NCBI GenBank assembly: GCA_964397255.1
Contig: CAYNHQ010000018.1
Location: 1 to 5,712, forward strand
Source: CAYNHQ01 sp964397255
GTDB taxonomy: Bacteria; Bdellovibrionota_G; JALEGL01; DATDPG01
DNA length: 5,712 nt
Direction of reading: 5' to 3'
Of the stretch, positions 4,492 to 5,712 are shown piece by piece (positions within the stretch are counted from its first letter, which is position 1; every line of letters starts with the position of its first letter). A program made the translations under genes and the position numbers. Under the pieces are notes generated by a model that was not told the DNA's origin, ran no database searches, and was given only the letters and a program-made list of their open reading frames with translations.

Positions 4492-5685
4492 TTGTTACGA
4501 GGACTTACGGGATCATTTAGCACAATATCAAGCGTCGGTGGAGAAACCGCCAAGTCTTTTACACCAAATCCGCTTCCCCCCAATCCCCCGCTTGCATTCG
4601 ACGGTGAACTGCAAGAAAAGCTCGACCAAGCTCTACTTTCGCTCGGAAGACTCGACAGCGTTTCAACGCTTTTGTCGGATACGAATCTTTTTCTCTACTC
4701 CTACATTCGAAAAGAGGCGGTCCTTTCTTCCCAAATCGAAGGGACGCAATCGTCGTTATCCGATCTTCTGCTGTTCGAGCTCGATGAAACTCCCGGTGTA
4801 CCCATCGACGATGTTCAACAGGTTTCGAACTATGTTTCCGCTTTAAATTATGGCCTACAACGGATCAAAGATGGATTTCCCATTTCCAACCGGCTCATTC
4901 GGGAAATTCATAAAATTCTATTGGCGGAAGGAAGGGGTTCTGACAAAGAACCTGGAGAATTTCGACGGTCACAAAATTGGATCGGAGGAACGCGCCCAGG
5001 AAACGCAAAGTTTGTTCCTCCGCCTGTGGAACAGATGGTTCAAGCGATGTCCGATTTGGAAAAATTTTTACACAATCAACCTGTGCGTACATCAACTCTA
5101 CTGAAAGCGGCTTTGGCACATGTTCAATTCGAAACCATACATCCCTTTTTGGATGGGAACGGCCGCGTGGGGCGGTTGCTCATCACACTTCTCTTTTGCG
5201 CCGAGAAAGTTCTCCATGATCCGCTTCTGTACCTAAGTCTCTATATGAAAGTGCACCGCGATCATTACTACGAGCTTTTACAAGATGTCCGCCTTCAGGG
5301 AGATTGGGAAAGCTGGATTTCATTTTTCGCGGAGGCCGTGCACAAAACCTCCGAAGGAGCGACACATACGGCTCAAAAGCTGGTTCAGCTCTTTCAGAAA
5401 GACCGAGATCATATTGCGGATCTGAAACGAGGTACAAACTCAGCTCTTCGTATTCATGAAGCGCTCTCCAAGAGGCCTATCAGCAACATTCGAATGATTG
5501 CGCAGAAGACAAAACTTTCTGTGCCTGCGGTCACATCGAGTTTTGGAAAACTTTCAGAACTAGGGATTGTAAAAGAGATTACGGGTCATCGACGAAATCG
5601 AATCTTTGTGTATGACGCGTATTTAAAAACGATTGAAAGCAATTGGCTCCCCGGGACGGACTCGAACCGCCGACCCAGTGGTTAA
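4492..5685 (+). CDS. Fic family protein AMP-transferase (class II), with winged-helix C-terminus
   Basis: A 397-residue protein expected to transfer AMP from ATP to a hydroxyl group on target proteins. From the TTG start the order is a Fic N-terminal region beginning LRGLTGSF (2-9) with PNPLPPNPPL (25-34), and the inhibitory helix S79-S-Q-I-E83-G84, matching [S/T]xxxE[G/N]. Next come the flap region, GEFRRSQNWIGGTRPGNAKFVPPP (155-178), the catalytic motif H217-P-F-L-D-G-N-G-R-V-G-R228, and a C-terminal winged helix (about 315-375). The inhibitory Glu lies N-terminal to the catalytic motif, so this is a self-inhibited class II Fic needing no separate antitoxin. Homologues I know begin near RGLTG, which fits TTG 4492 with TAAGGA upstream. 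ATG 4372 would add 40 residues spanning the repeat and the palindromes. The last 13 or so residues (LPGTDSNRRPSG) are antisense tRNA-Asn and unlikely to be ancestral. All active-site residues are intact. Confidence 0.9.
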   Translation: MLRGLTGSFSTISSVGGETAKSFTPNPLPPNPPLAFDGELQEKLDQALLSLGRLDSVSTLLSDTNLFLYSYIRKEAVLSSQIEGTQSSLSDLLLFELDETPGVPIDDVQQVSNYVSALNYGLQRIKDGFPISNRLIREIHKILLAEGRGSDKEPGEFRRSQNWIGGTRPGNAKFVPPPVEQMVQAMSDLEKFLHNQPVRTSTLLKAALAHVQFETIHPFLDGNGRVGRLLITLLFCAEKVLHDPLLYLSLYMKVHRDHYYELLQDVRLQGDWESWISFFAEAVHKTSEGATHTAQKLVQLFQKDRDHIADLKRGTNSALRIHEALSKRPISNIRMIAQKTKLSVPAVTSSFGKLSELGIVKEITGHRRNRIFVYDAYLKTIESNWLPGTDSNRRPSG

Positions 5686-5712
5686 CAGCCACTTGCTCTA
5701 CCGACTGAGCTA
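5644..5712 (-). tRNA. tRNA-Asn (anticodon GTT), partial, 5' acceptor strand outside the window
   Basis: Read on the minus strand from 5712, the sequence starts at position 8 of a tRNA: TA, then a D-arm GCTC-AGTCGGTA-GAGC. The anticodon arm is AGTGG-CTGTTAA-CCACT with anticodon GTT (window 5684-5686). The T-arm is GGCGG-TTCGAGT-CCGTC, and the 3' acceptor strand CCGGGGA is followed by discriminator G and an encoded CCA (5644-5646). Only the seven 5' acceptor bases lie beyond the window, so the full length would be 76. All visible stems pair, with one G-T in the T-stem, so the gene looks functional. Its 3' end is the source of the repeats at 3762 and 4373. Its anticodon loop provides the stop codon of the opposing Fic frame. 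Confidence 0.93.

Larger units (their letters stand above)
3752..5643. mobile_element. Candidate tandem insertion at the tRNA-Asn 3' end (two one-gene modules)
   Basis: Three same-orientation copies of the tRNA-Asn 3' end, at 3762, 4373 and within the tRNA at 5644, delimit two modules. The first is about 0.61 kb and holds the deaminase; the second is about 1.27 kb and holds Fic. This is the arrangement left when elements integrate one after another at a tRNA 3' end, each regenerating the tRNA and pushing the older copy outwards. No integrase, excisionase or transposase is visible, so the modules would depend on an enzyme elsewhere or be relics. The repeat cores are short (10 bases against the tRNA, 17 between copies 1 and 2). 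Chance or unrelated tRNA remnants cannot be excluded. Confidence 0.35.

Noticed and set aside
5183..5437. 84-residue minus-strand frame inside Fic
   Set aside because: Antisense to the Fic catalytic and winged-helix coding sequence; a shadow with no own signals.
1..5712. CRISPR array or integron
   Set aside because: No regularly spaced short repeats with unique spacers occur, and no integron integrase is present. The three tRNA-end copies are hundreds of bases apart and show no recognisable attC core-site pattern.

Overview
The window comes from a Gram-negative (diderm) bacterium of roughly balanced base composition. It carries two predicted outer-membrane or periplasmic lipoproteins, polytopic membrane-protein and secreted-protein genes, and a bacterial tRNA-Asn gene with an encoded CCA. 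The phylum cannot be fixed from the sequence. The relaxed lipobox of one lipoprotein (Asn just before the Cys) and its FCG-x3-W-x2-N-x2-K pattern remind me of Bdellovibrionota or Leptospira-like spirochaetes, but that is an impression from memory.

Left part (1-2970), a cell-envelope neighbourhood. A GC-rich hairpin with a GTAA loop (24-43) precedes a lipoprotein zinc metalloprotease with an archaemetzincin-like active site split by an insertion (70-837, +). A cysteine-containing lipoprotein of unknown function converges on it (881-1636, -). Divergent from that gene is a multi-pass membrane protein of the lipase maturation factor (LMF) family (1698-2621, +). It stops exactly where the soluble C-terminal domain should begin and also seems to lack an internal block. 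Eight bases further on is the end of a convergent conserved hypothetical gene (2630-2968, -).

Middle (3081-3758): a small exported-protein gene broken by a +1 frameshift at about 3177, and a tightly linked 75-residue gene with a good ribosome binding site.

Right part (3752-5712), the most interesting section. A partial tRNA-Asn gene (minus strand) closes the window. The last ten bases of that tRNA, including CCA, recur twice further left (about 3762 and 4373). At both places an A/T-rich block follows them in tRNA orientation, and these two copies share an exact 17-mer. The three copies divide the region into two single-gene modules: a fungal-type (Fcy1-like) cytosine deaminase (3877-4323, -) and a class II Fic AMP-transferase (4492-5685, +). 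The Fic reading frame runs into the antisense strand of the tRNA and takes its stop codon from the anticodon loop. This layout suggests successive insertions at the tRNA 3' end. No integrase lies in the window, so the mechanism is inferred. Near the left junction is a GC-rich segment able to fold as a three-way junction (3788-3842). Upstream of Fic are three near-identical 11-bp palindromes that look like an operator array.
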